A stretch of DNA of 64,000 nucleotides from Thermocatellispora tengchongensis. GTDB lineage: Bacteria; Actinomycetota; Actinomycetes; Streptosporangiales; Streptosporangiaceae. The notes under the pieces were generated by a model. That model was not told the DNA's origin. It worked only from the letters and a program-made list of their open reading frames with translations, and made no database searches. Below, in pieces: positions 52,734-61,306 of this stretch. Position numbers and translations under genes: made by a program. The stretch covers positions 124,001 to 188,000 of the forward strand of contig NZ_JACHGN010000020.1 of NCBI RefSeq assembly GCF_014202315.1. The letters are read 5' to 3'. The first letter of the stretch is position 1. Every line of letters begins with the position of its first letter.

Positions 52734-54626
52734 ATGCACATCTCACACCCGCCGGCAGTGCGGGCGAGCCGCGTCCTGACGTCCCCGCCACGGTGGGCGG
52801 GCCTGCAACGGGAGCTGTTCGCCGCTCAGGACAAGGCGTGGCGGATCTTCTCCGACCGCTACACCGAGGGCGACGGGCGGCTGGTGTTCCGCGACACGCT
52901 GGGGCAGGGGCTCGACGGCCGCGACGGCGTGGACGACTTCTACGAGGCGTTCTTCAACTGGCCGACCCTCTACCTGCTCGGCGGCAGCGCGGACGTGCTC
53001 GCCGCGGCGCGCCGGCACTGGCGGGGAGTCACCCGCCAGTTGACGGAGATGGGCATGCTCGTGGACGGGTTCGAGCGCGGCTACGACTGGTTCCACCAGG
53101 GCGAGGGCATGCTGCTGTTCTACGGGCTCTGCATGGCCGAACCGGACGACGGCGAGCTCAGGGAGCTCGCCGGGCGCTTCGCCGACCTCTACCTGCCCGG
53201 CGGACCCAACTACGACCCCGGGCACCGGATCATCCGGGCCCCGCACAACGGCGCCGCGGGGCCCCGCTGGGGCTTCAGCGACCACGACGTGTACTTCCCG
53301 TGGAGCCTGGCGCTGCGCCCGTACGGGCTGCCGCTCGACTGGATCGCCGAGGCCGCGCCCTTCGACGAGCTGGCCGCCGACCCCGAGCGGGCGCGCGCGT
53401 ACGGCCGGGTCATGTGGGACCGCATGGGACGCGGCGACACGATCGTCAACCTGGCCGCGACCGGCCTCGTCACCAACGCCTACCTTCTCGGCGGCGACCC
53501 GCGCCACGCCGCGTGGGTGGTGGAGTACACCGGCGCCTGGCGGGAGCGCCTGGACGGCCGCGAGGTCGTGCCGGACAACGCCGGGACGCACGGGATCGTG
53601 GGGGAGCACCTGGACGGCCGTTGGTACGGCGGGCACTACGGCTGGTCGTGGCCGCACGGGCTGCCGCCGGTGGGCACCGCGGCGATCGTCGGCGCGGTCA
53701 ACGCGACGCTGCTGACCGGCGACCGGTCGTACCTGGAGCTGGCGCGCAACCCCCTGGACGTGGTGCTCCGCCACGCCGCGCCGATGCGGCCCCGCGAGGT
53801 GTCCACGATCACCAAACGCTGGCGGCCCCACCTGCGCGGGCTGGAGGGCGAGCCGACCCTGCTGGCCCCGATGCGCCGCGACGACTCCGGCTGGTTCGAC
53901 CACAACGTCATGCCGACGCAGTTGCCCGTCGCCCTGTGGCAGTTCAGCCGGGACCCCGCCGACCGGGAGCGCATCGACCGGCTGCGCGTGGGGTCGAGCT
54001 GGGACTGGACGGCGGTGCACACCCAGCGGACCAAGGAGGAGTCGGGCCACGAGGAGCCCTGGTACGAGTACCTCGCCGGCCGCAACCCCGGCTTCCCCGA
54101 GCGCATGCTGCAAAGCGCCATCGACACCTGCGCCGAGCGGGTCGAGTCGATCGAGAACGACCCGGTGGACCCGGCCGTCGGCCCCGACGCGTTCGGCATC
54201 CACGACTGGCAGGACCGCAACCCGGTCGTCACCGAGGCGCTCCTGCAACTGACCACCGGCTCCCCGCAGGTGCTCTACAACGGCGGCCTGGCCCAGATGC
54301 ACGTGCGCCACTTCGACGCCGATCATCGCCGTCCCGGGCTGCCCCCCGGCGTGGCGGCGCTCGTCTCCGCCATCGACCCGGACCACACCGTGGTCGAGCT
54401 GGTCAACCTCGGCGCCGCGCCGTGCTCGCTCGTGGTGCAGGCCGGCGCGTTCGCCGAGCACCGCATCCACACCGTCCGCGCCGACGACGAGGCGCCCCGG
54501 CCGGTCGAGGGGCCGTACGTCGGCGTGCGGCTGCCGGGCGCGACGCAGGTGCGGCTGACGCTGACCATGACGCTCCGCGCCGGGAGACCCACCTACGCGG
54601 CCCCGCCGTGGGAGATCGCGCGATGA
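52734..54626 (+). CDS. Uncharacterised 630-residue protein of the fucoside cluster
   Basis: I do not recognise a named family with confidence. The protein is soluble, without signal peptide, Trp- and His-rich and mostly helical, with segments such as YDWFHQGEGMLLFYGLCMAEP, WGFSDHDVYFPWSLALRPYG, DGRWYGGHYGWSWPHGLPPVG and EESGHEEPWYEYLAGRNPGFPERML, followed by a C-terminal beta-rich ~90 residues. Repeated helical aromatic hairpins and the C-terminal beta part resemble (alpha/alpha)-barrel glycoside hydrolases or lyases, so a sugar-active enzyme is likely (inference). Its stop overlaps the aldo/keto reductase ATG, and operator copy 2 lies just upstream, so it belongs to the regulon. No clear ribosome-binding site precedes the ATG; leaderless translation is possible. 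Confidence 0.6.
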   Translation: MHISHPPAVRASRVLTSPPRWAGLQRELFAAQDKAWRIFSDRYTEGDGRLVFRDTLGQGLDGRDGVDDFYEAFFNWPTLYLLGGSADVLAAARRHWRGVTRQLTEMGMLVDGFERGYDWFHQGEGMLLFYGLCMAEPDDGELRELAGRFADLYLPGGPNYDPGHRIIRAPHNGAAGPRWGFSDHDVYFPWSLALRPYGLPLDWIAEAAPFDELAADPERARAYGRVMWDRMGRGDTIVNLAATGLVTNAYLLGGDPRHAAWVVEYTGAWRERLDGREVVPDNAGTHGIVGEHLDGRWYGGHYGWSWPHGLPPVGTAAIVGAVNATLLTGDRSYLELARNPLDVVLRHAAPMRPREVSTITKRWRPHLRGLEGEPTLLAPMRRDDSGWFDHNVMPTQLPVALWQFSRDPADRERIDRLRVGSSWDWTAVHTQRTKEESGHEEPWYEYLAGRNPGFPERMLQSAIDTCAERVESIENDPVDPAVGPDAFGIHDWQDRNPVVTEALLQLTTGSPQVLYNGGLAQMHVRHFDADHRRPGLPPGVAALVSAIDPDHTVVELVNLGAAPCSLVVQAGAFAEHRIHTVRADDEAPRPVEGPYVGVRLPGATQVRLTLTMTLRAGRPTYAAPPWEIAR

Positions 54627-55528
54627 CCGTCGTCCTGCCCCGGCTGGGCCTCGGCACCGCCCCCATCGGCAACCTCTTCCGCGAGGTGAGCGAGGAGGAC
54701 GCCGCCGCCACGGTGGCCGCGGCCGCCCGCGAGGGCCTCACGTACTTCGACACCGCGCCGCGCTACGGCCACGGGCTGGCCGAGGACCGGCTCGGCCGGG
54801 CCATCGAGACCGCGGGCGTCGCCGAGCCGGTGATCTCGACCAAGGCCGGCTGGCTGCTGCGGCCGGGGGAGCGGGTCGTGACCGACTGGACCGAGCGCGG
54901 CATCCGCGAGTCGCTGGAGTCGAGCCTGCGGCGGCTGCGCCGCCCGGCCGTCGACATCCTGTACCTGCACGACCCGGACGACTTCGCCGACGAGGTCCGC
55001 CGTACCGGCTATCCCGCGGCGCGCAGGCTCCGCGAGGAAGGTCTGGCCGGGGCCGTCGGATTCGGTATGAACCACTGCGAACCGCTGGCGGCGTACGTGG
55101 CCGAGTTCGAGGTGGACGTGGTCCTCATCGCCGGACGGTTCTCGCTGCTCGACCACGACGCGCTGACGACCCTGCTGCCGCTGTGCCTGAAGACCGGCAC
55201 GGCGGTGGTCGTGGGCGGGGTGTTCAACACCGGCCTGCTGGCCGACCCCCGTCCCGGCGCCATGTTCCACTATCGCGAGGCACCCGCCGGCGTTCTCGCC
55301 CGCGCGCAGCGGTGCCGCGCGGTCTGCGCCGAGTTCGGGGTTCCGCTCGCGGCGGCGGCGATCCGGTTCCCCTACCTGCATCCGGCCGTACGCTCCGTCG
55401 TGGTCGGCTGCCGGTCGGCGGACGAGGTGAGCCGGAACGCGGAGTCGGCGCGGACGGAGATCCCGCCGGAGCTGTGGCACCGCCTCGCCGAGGAGGGCTT
55501 CGTCCCGCCGGAACTGCTGGAGGCGTAG
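54623..55528 (+). CDS. Aldo/keto reductase (L-fucose/D-threo-aldose 1-dehydrogenase-like)
   Basis: A 301-residue aldo/keto reductase. The catalytic tetrad is visible: Asp and Tyr in FDTAPRYGHGLAEDRLG, Lys in VISTKAGWLL and His in ILYLHDPDD. The GLGTAPIGNLF start and GGVFNTGLLADP segment resemble D-threo-aldose 1-dehydrogenase/L-fucose dehydrogenase, which oxidises L-fucose at C1 to the lactone. That reaction fits between GH29 and the lactonase of this cluster. The start overlaps the 630-residue gene stop (ATGA), and a strong hairpin follows. Confidence 0.85.
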   Translation: MTVVLPRLGLGTAPIGNLFREVSEEDAAATVAAAAREGLTYFDTAPRYGHGLAEDRLGRAIETAGVAEPVISTKAGWLLRPGERVVTDWTERGIRESLESSLRRLRRPAVDILYLHDPDDFADEVRRTGYPAARRLREEGLAGAVGFGMNHCEPLAAYVAEFEVDVVLIAGRFSLLDHDALTTLLPLCLKTGTAVVVGGVFNTGLLADPRPGAMFHYREAPAGVLARAQRCRAVCAEFGVPLAAAAIRFPYLHPAVRSVVVGCRSADEVSRNAESARTEIPPELWHRLAEEGFVPPELLEA

Positions 55529-55567
55529 AAGACCCGCCGGGCGGCCACGCGTCGCCCGGCGGGTCTT
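55529..55567. terminator. Bidirectional hairpin terminator
   Basis: Perfect 15-bp arms, AAGACCCGCCGGGCG at 55529-55543 and its complement at 55553-55567, 9-base loop, between the convergent reductase (+) and RraA-like (-) genes. The AA/TT ends resemble classical terminator tails on both strands. Confidence 0.85.
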
Positions 55568-55581
55568 GCGTCCGGGGCCCG

Positions 55582-56424
55582 TCAGCCCGCGTCGCGGGCG
55601 GCGAGGTACTCCTCCAGGCCGGCCCCGGTCAGCGGGTAGTAGTCGGACAGCCGGCCGCCCTCGTCCAGACGGCGGCGGGCGAACTCCTCGCGGTCCTGGT
55701 GCAGCAGGGAGTCCTCGGCCAGCGCCAGGGCGCTGCGCTGCGGCACGACGACCGCCCCGTCCTCGTCGGCGACGATGAGATCGCCGGGTGTCACCAGCGC
55801 GCCGCCCACCCCGACCGGGACGTTGAAGGCCGAGGGGAACAGCTCCGTCTGCGAGGCGTAGTGCGGCGTCACGCCGGTGCACCAGATCGGCACGCCCAGG
55901 GCGCGCACCCGCGCGGCGTCGCGCACCCGGCCGTCGACCACGATGCCCGCGCCGCCGCGCAGCTTGAAGTAGCGGACCAGCATGTCGCCGAGGCAGCCGG
56001 TGAAGTGGCTGGCCTGGGCCGACACGACGAGCACGTCGCCCGGCCTGATCGACTCCAGCACCGCCCACAGCGCGGTCTTGCGCTCGGCGTCCTCCTGCTC
56101 GCCGCCGGAGAAGACGTCCTCGCGCTGCGGCAGGAACTGCAGCGTCACCGCGCCCCCGGTGATCCGCACGTCGGGCTCCCGGTGCAGCGGCACGGGGCCG
56201 TCGATGAAGGTGCGGGTGATGCCCATCTGGTGGAGCTTGGCGCAGGCGGTGGCCGCGCTCACGCCGGCGAGCGCCTCCACCATGCGAGCGGCCGGCCGGA
56301 CGAAGGGCGAGGACTGCGCCGGCCCCAGCATCGTCTCGTACGTCTCCGTCCCTCTCTCTGGTTCCGTCCCCGTCTCTGGCTCCGTCTCCGGCTCCGTCTC
56401 CGCGCCGTGCCCGTTCGTGTTCAT
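55582..56424 (-). CDS. RraA/4-hydroxy-4-methyl-2-oxoglutarate aldolase family protein
   Basis: A 280-residue RraA-fold protein. The core keeps the family features: GDVLVVSAQASHFTGCLGDMLVRYFKLRGGAGIVVDGRVRD (Gly-Asp loop and the conserved Arg-Asp pair) and GDLIVADEDGAVVVP. These Mg-dependent proteins include class II pyruvate aldolases and decarboxylases. In a non-phosphorylating fucose route such a member could cleave or process a keto-deoxy acid (inference). The N-terminus contains a Glu-Thr-Glu-Pro repeat coded by a pyrimidine-rich stretch (56341-56400), an odd flexible tail. The ATG at 56424 has a GGTGAGG site; the frame extends upstream through the operator and is rejected there. Confidence 0.82.
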   Translation of the reverse strand: MNTNGHGAETEPETEPETGTEPERGTETYETMLGPAQSSPFVRPAARMVEALAGVSAATACAKLHQMGITRTFIDGPVPLHREPDVRITGGAVTLQFLPQREDVFSGGEQEDAERKTALWAVLESIRPGDVLVVSAQASHFTGCLGDMLVRYFKLRGGAGIVVDGRVRDAARVRALGVPIWCTGVTPHYASQTELFPSAFNVPVGVGGALVTPGDLIVADEDGAVVVPQRSALALAEDSLLHQDREEFARRRLDEGGRLSDYYPLTGAGLEEYLAARDAG

Positions 56425-56454
56425 TCGATGCCTCACCCAACAACGTCGACAATT

Positions 56455-56467
56455 ATCGCCTATCGAT
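56455..56467. promoter_or_regulatory. Fucoside operator, copy 3
   Basis: ATCGCCTATCGAT between the divergent RraA-like and GH29 genes, ~30 bp from the first and ~54 bp from the second start. Confidence 0.65.
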
Positions 56468-56520
56468 GGTAGATGTAACTGCCGACCGGCGAGGGCTGTC
56501 AACCGTGGGAGGAGACGCCA

Positions 56521-57780
56521 GTGTCAGCTAGGTCGACCCAGTGGTTCGAGGCGGCGCGGTTCGGATTGTTCGTCCACTTCGAGCTCTACAGCCTCGCCGC
56601 CCGGCACGAGTGGGTGCGCAGCCGCGAGGCGATGCCGGACGCCGACTACGACCGCTACCTGGAGCGGTTCGATCCCGATCTGTTCGACGCCGCGGCGCTG
56701 GCCAGGGCGGCGCGCGACGCCGGGATGCGTTACGCGGTGCTGACCGCCAAGCACCACGACGGCTTCTGCCTGTTCGATTCCGAGCTGACCGGCTACACCT
56801 CGGCCCGGGTGGCCGGGCGGGACCTGGTGGCCGAGTTCGCCGAGGCGATGCGGGCGGAGGGGCTGCGGGTGGGCCTGTACTACTCGCTGCTGGACTGGCG
56901 GCACCCCGACTTCACCATCGACCGCTACCACCCGCTGCGCGACAGCGTGCCGCCGGAGGAGGCCGCCGGGCGCGACATGGCGCGCTACCGCGCGTACATG
57001 CACGGGCAGGTGCGGGAGCTGCTCACCGGCTACGGCCCCATCGACCTGCTGTTCTTCGACTTCACGTACGCGGAGAAGGGGCCCGCCGACTGGGGCGCGG
57101 AGGAGCTGATGGCGATGGTCCGCGACCTCCAGCCGCGGATCATCGTCAACGACCGCCTCGGCATCCCGGGCGACTACGTCACGCCGGAGCAGTACCAGCC
57201 CGACCGGCCGCTCACCAGGGACGGCGCCGAGGTCATGTGGGAGGCGTGCCACACGCTCAACGGCTCGTGGGGGTACGACCGCGACAACCACGACTACAAG
57301 GATCCGGCCCTGCTGGTGCGGATGCTCGTGCAGTCGGTCGCCTGCGGCGGCAATCTGCTGCTCAACGTCGGGCCCACGGGACGGGGCGCGCTGGAGCCGC
57401 GGGCCGCGCACACGCTGCGCGCGATCGGCGCGTGGACGTCCCTGCACGCGCGGACCGTGCACGGCGCCGGTCCGAGCGCGTTCGAGGCCCCGCCGAACAC
57501 CCTCTACACCCAGCGGGGCGACCGCCTCTACCTCCACCTGCTCACCTGGCCGCTCAAGCACGTCCACCTGCCCGGCCTCGCCGGGCGCGTACGGTACGCG
57601 CAACTGCTGCACGACGGCTCGGAGGTGCGCTTCCACGAGCTGGACGGCGGCGACCACGAGCACAACAACCTCGCCCCGCCCGGCCGGCCGCCGGGGACGC
57701 TCACCCTGACCCTGCCCGTCGTCCAGCCGGAGGTGACGCTCCCGGTGGTCGAGCTGGTGTTGCGCGACGAGGGGCGCTGA
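56521..57780 (+). CDS. GH29 alpha-L-fucosidase
   Basis: A 419-residue GH29 enzyme without signal peptide. Family landmarks: WFEAARFGLFVHFELYS, YAVLTAKHHDGFCLFDSELT, GLYYSLLDWRHPDF, the nucleophile segment IDLLFFDFTYAEKG (Asp180 likely) and ACGGNLLLNVGPTGRGALEPRA. It removes alpha-linked L-fucose from imported oligosaccharides. GTG start at 56521 with GGGAGGAGA. It is divergent from the RraA-like gene, and the fucoside importer follows ~270 bp downstream. GH29 members differ in linkage preference, which cannot be read here. Confidence 0.92.
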   Translation: MSARSTQWFEAARFGLFVHFELYSLAARHEWVRSREAMPDADYDRYLERFDPDLFDAAALARAARDAGMRYAVLTAKHHDGFCLFDSELTGYTSARVAGRDLVAEFAEAMRAEGLRVGLYYSLLDWRHPDFTIDRYHPLRDSVPPEEAAGRDMARYRAYMHGQVRELLTGYGPIDLLFFDFTYAEKGPADWGAEELMAMVRDLQPRIIVNDRLGIPGDYVTPEQYQPDRPLTRDGAEVMWEACHTLNGSWGYDRDNHDYKDPALLVRMLVQSVACGGNLLLNVGPTGRGALEPRAAHTLRAIGAWTSLHARTVHGAGPSAFEAPPNTLYTQRGDRLYLHLLTWPLKHVHLPGLAGRVRYAQLLHDGSEVRFHELDGGDHEHNNLAPPGRPPGTLTLTLPVVQPEVTLPVVELVLRDEGR

Positions 57781-57810
57781 CGTCGCCGGGCGGGGCGCAC
57801 GAAATGGCTC

Positions 57811-57855
57811 TTGAACAAGTGAGGTCGGCGAAATAACATCGCCTATCGATAGGCG
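57811..57855. promoter_or_regulatory. ABC-operon promoter with fucoside operator copy 4
   Basis: A -35 TTGAAC (57811-57816) and -10 TAACAT (57834-57839) are 17 bp apart. The operator ATCGCCTATCGAT (57838-57850) overlaps the -10 and lies within the perfect 16-bp palindrome CGCCTATCGATAGGCG (57840-57855). The layout is that of a repressor site. A ~200-nt leader without other recognisable signals follows to the gene at 58051. Confidence 0.65.
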
Positions 57856-58050
57856 TTAGACGCTAGGAATTCGGCGTGGCGCCCGGAGAGGACGGCGGAT
57901 GAGGTCCACGCAGATCTCCGCCGGTGTCAGCGCCGCCACCGCCTCGCCGGCGACACGACCCTGAGCCGGTGCGGGTCACGGAGCGAGTCCGAGGACGACA
58001 ACTCGATCATCTGTCCGATCTACGCGACGCAAGGAACGAAAAAGAGGCAC

Positions 58051-59295
58051 ATGAACAGGTGGCGATTGCTGGCGGCCGCGGCGACGGCCCTGGTGTTATC
58101 GGCGACGACGGCGTGTGGCGGCGCCGGCGGCACAGGCGGCGAGCCCGGAAAGACCACGCTGCGCATGATCGTCAATATCACCCCCAACCTCACGGAACAG
58201 TTCTGGACCGGGCTGTTCGACCTCTACGAGGCCAAGAACCCGGGCGTGACGGTGCAACTGGAGCTCACCGGCACGATCGAGGCGGAGGCCAAGCTGCGGC
58301 AGGACCTGGCCGCCGGCGACCCGCCGGACATCGCGCAGCACGTGGTGCCCACCCCGGAGACGGCCGAGCTCTTCGTCGACCTGTCCGGGGAGGCGTGGGC
58401 GGCCAAGACCCCGCTGTACGAGGAGTACGCCATCGGCGGCAAGCACTACGTCGTCGGTGTCGGCGAACAGATCCAGTCGCTGGTCTTCTACAACAAGAAG
58501 GCCTTCGCCGAAGCCGGCGTGGATGCCACGAAGATCCGCACGATCGCCCAGTTCGAAGAGGCGATGGGCAAGCTCAAGAAGGCCGGCTACGTGCCGTTGC
58601 AGACGGCCGGCCAGTGGGTCACCGGGGCGCAGTTCACCATGCTCGCCGATGCCGGTGTGCTCACCGCGGACCCCGAGTGGACGGTCAAACGCAAGAAGGG
58701 CCAGACGACGTTCGCCGGCAGCGGCTACATGCGCTACTACCAGCTGTACGAGTCGTGGCTCGACAAGGGGTTCATCGACAAGAGCTCGCTCGGGCTCCAG
58801 TACCCCGACGGCCAGGCCGCCTTCCTCAAGGGCGACTCGGCCATGTACATCATGGGCTCGTACTTCGTGCCGGCGGCGGACGATGCGGGCAAGAGCGACG
58901 ACATCGGGGTCTTCCCGGTGCCGTCCGACGGCGCCTACCCGCCCGGCCAGTTCGGCAACATGGCGCAGCCGTACACGGTGGTCGGCCAGTCCGAGAACCG
59001 GGAGGCGGCGATCGACCTGGTCGAGTGGCTGGTGACCGACGAGGAAGCCATCAAGATCCAGCTCGCGGCCGACGGCAACCTGCGCAAGGGGTTCGCCTAC
59101 GACGTCTCCAGCCTCGGAGACGGCGTGCAGGCGATCCTCGACGAGGCGCCGTTCGTGATCGTCAAGCAGGGCGAGCGCCAGCCGGTTCAGGGCTACGCCG
59201 AGGAACTGAACACGCGGATCCAGTCCCTGTTCACGGGCTCCTCGGCCGGTGACGTCGCGACGAAGCTGGATCAGTGGTGGGACTCGCAGGGCTGA
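58051..59295 (+). CDS. Sugar ABC transporter substrate-binding lipoprotein
   Basis: A 414-residue family-1 solute-binding protein. Lipoprotein signal with ATTACGG (Cys22), then the mature domain TTLRMIVNITPNLTEQFWTGLFDLYEAKNPGVTVQLELTG and late MYIMGSYFVPAADDAGKSDDIGVFPVP. It probably binds fucosylated oligosaccharides or L-fucosides, judged by its neighbours and shared operator. AGAGG precedes the ATG. The first permease overlaps its 3' end by 22 bp. Confidence 0.88.
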   Translation: MNRWRLLAAAATALVLSATTACGGAGGTGGEPGKTTLRMIVNITPNLTEQFWTGLFDLYEAKNPGVTVQLELTGTIEAEAKLRQDLAAGDPPDIAQHVVPTPETAELFVDLSGEAWAAKTPLYEEYAIGGKHYVVGVGEQIQSLVFYNKKAFAEAGVDATKIRTIAQFEEAMGKLKKAGYVPLQTAGQWVTGAQFTMLADAGVLTADPEWTVKRKKGQTTFAGSGYMRYYQLYESWLDKGFIDKSSLGLQYPDGQAAFLKGDSAMYIMGSYFVPAADDAGKSDDIGVFPVPSDGAYPPGQFGNMAQPYTVVGQSENREAAIDLVEWLVTDEEAIKIQLAADGNLRKGFAYDVSSLGDGVQAILDEAPFVIVKQGERQPVQGYAEELNTRIQSLFTGSSAGDVATKLDQWWDSQG

Positions 59296-60236
59296 GCGCG
59301 GACCCGGTGCGGACGCCCGCACCGGGTCCCGAATCCGGCCGCCGGACGCCCACCGGCCGGCGCCGCCGCTTCCGTGGCGCGGCGGTGAGCGCGGGCATGC
59401 TCGCCCCGGCCGTCGTGGTGTACACCGTCATGACCATCGTCCCGGTCATCGTCGCGGTGTACCTGAGCCTCACCGACTGGAACGGCTTCTCGACGGCGAC
59501 GTTCATCGGCCTGGAGAACTACGCGCGCCTGTTCGACGACCCCGACACCACCCGGGCCGGGCTGGTGACCTTGGTGGTGGCCTTCTTCGGGGCCGTGGGG
59601 ATGCTCGGGCTCGGCCTGGTCTACGCCCTGCAGCTCAAGGAGAGGCGCTGGTCCAACTCCTTCTTCCGTACGCTCGCGTACTACCCGCACGTCATCAGCG
59701 CGCTCATCCTGGGCTTTCTGTGGAGCGCCATCCTCGGCACCAACGGCGCGATCAACAACACCCTCCGCGATCTCGGGATCGGCCCCGTCGGCTTCCTCTT
59801 CGACGAGAACCTGGCCGTGATCACCCTGGTGGGCGTCATCGTGTGGGCGGGATTCGGCTTCAACGTGGTGTTGTTCGTCGCCGGCCTGCAGACCGTGCCG
59901 CGCGAGCTCATCGAGGCCGCGCAGATCGACGGCGCGTCACAGCGGCAGATCAACCGCCGGATCGTCATCCCGATGATCTCACCGGTGGTCACCGTGGCCA
60001 TGGTGCTCAACCTCGTCGGACTGATCAAGGTGTACGACATCGTCGTCAGCCTCACCGACGGCGGTCCGGCCGGGTCCACCGAGACCATCGCCTACTTGAT
60101 CCTCAGCCGGTCGTTCGCCGGCACGGACGTCGGGTTCGCCACCGCCCAGGCCGTGGGGCTGATGGTGGTGTCCGCGGCGCTCTCGGTCGTCGTCACCGCC
60201 CTGCGGAACCGGCAGGACCGGGCGGCGGCGAGCTAG
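59274..60236 (+). CDS. ABC sugar permease (MalF type)
   Basis: A 320-residue permease with about six membrane helices and the coupling motif ELIEAAQIDGASQRQINRRIVIPMISP. The N-terminal extension is basic and Pro-rich. GTG at 59274 overlaps the binding-protein gene; GTG at 59307 in the same frame is an alternative start without overlap. Confidence 0.87.
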   Translation: MVGLAGLSADPVRTPAPGPESGRRTPTGRRRRFRGAAVSAGMLAPAVVVYTVMTIVPVIVAVYLSLTDWNGFSTATFIGLENYARLFDDPDTTRAGLVTLVVAFFGAVGMLGLGLVYALQLKERRWSNSFFRTLAYYPHVISALILGFLWSAILGTNGAINNTLRDLGIGPVGFLFDENLAVITLVGVIVWAGFGFNVVLFVAGLQTVPRELIEAAQIDGASQRQINRRIVIPMISPVVTVAMVLNLVGLIKVYDIVVSLTDGGPAGSTETIAYLILSRSFAGTDVGFATAQAVGLMVVSAALSVVVTALRNRQDRAAAS

Positions 60237-60253
60237 CCACCCCAGGAGCACCC

Positions 60254-61225
60254 ATGAGCCTGAACATCTTCGGCGGCGCCGCCCGCGCCGTCCGGCCGGC
60301 GTCGCAGCCGCCGGCCGACACACCGGCCGATGCACATGCCGATACACCGGCCGATCCGCCTGCGGGGCAGCAGGCCGACGCGCCGCGGGCCAGGCGCCGG
60401 CGCCCGTCGCCGATCCGCATCGCGCTGCTGACGCTGCTGTTCGTCGTCATGACGGCGCCGGTCTACCTTCTGCTGGTCAACAGCTTCAAGTCGCAGCAGG
60501 ACATCCAGAACAGCCCGTTCTCGTTGCCGCTGACCAGGATCTCGCTGGAGTACCTCGAAGCCGCGATCCACAGCCCGCAGTACAACGTGCTGCGGAGTTA
60601 CGGCTTCACGCTCCTTCTGGTCGTGTCCGTCGACATCCTGTGCATCCTGTTCGCCGGACCGGCCGCCTACGTGATCGCGCGCAGCCTCAAGCGGCGCACC
60701 CAGATCCTGTTGCTGTTCTTCCTCGCCGGCACCTTCATCCCCTCGGCGGCCCTCATCGTGCCGCTGATCTACGTGCTGCGCGCCATCGGGCTGGGGAACA
60801 CCGTGACCGGGCTGATCCTGCACGACGTCGCCATGACGCTGCCGGTGAGCATCTTCCTGTTCGTCGGCTTCATCCGCACCGTCCCCCGGGACATCGACCA
60901 CGCCGCCGCGATCGACGGAGCCGGCCGGCTGCGAACGTACTGGCAGGTCATCTTCCCCCTGACGCGCCCGGCCGTCGTCACGGTGCTGATCCTCAACTCC
61001 ATCGGCATCTGGAACGACTTCATCAGCCCGCAGATCCTGTTGAGCCCCGGGTCCGGCAACTACACGGTCACCACCGCCATCTACGCCGGCATCAGCCAGT
61101 ACTCGACCGACATGACCAAGGTCTTCCCCAACCTCCTGCTGGCCGTGGCACCGGTGATCATCTTCTTCATCTACATGCAGCGTCACATCATCAGCGGGCT
61201 GACGGTCGGCGCGATCAAGGGCTGA
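60254..61225 (+). CDS. ABC sugar permease (MalG type)
   Basis: A 323-residue permease, coupling motif RDIDHAAAIDGAGRLRTYWQVIFPLTRPAV, ending SGLTVGAIKG. The cytoplasmic N-terminus has a PADTPADAHADTPADPPA repeat before the first helix. CAGGAGCACCC precedes the ATG. As in the other importer, no ATPase gene is present. Confidence 0.89.
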   Translation: MSLNIFGGAARAVRPASQPPADTPADAHADTPADPPAGQQADAPRARRRRPSPIRIALLTLLFVVMTAPVYLLLVNSFKSQQDIQNSPFSLPLTRISLEYLEAAIHSPQYNVLRSYGFTLLLVVSVDILCILFAGPAAYVIARSLKRRTQILLLFFLAGTFIPSAALIVPLIYVLRAIGLGNTVTGLILHDVAMTLPVSIFLFVGFIRTVPRDIDHAAAIDGAGRLRTYWQVIFPLTRPAVVTVLILNSIGIWNDFISPQILLSPGSGNYTVTTAIYAGISQYSTDMTKVFPNLLLAVAPVIIFFIYMQRHIISGLTVGAIKG

Positions 61226-61306
61226 GACGCCCCGGCCGCCGGACTCCACCTCCCACCCGGCTCATCCCGACCCCGTACCGACCCCGGAAAGGCGGGAATC
61301 GTCTCC

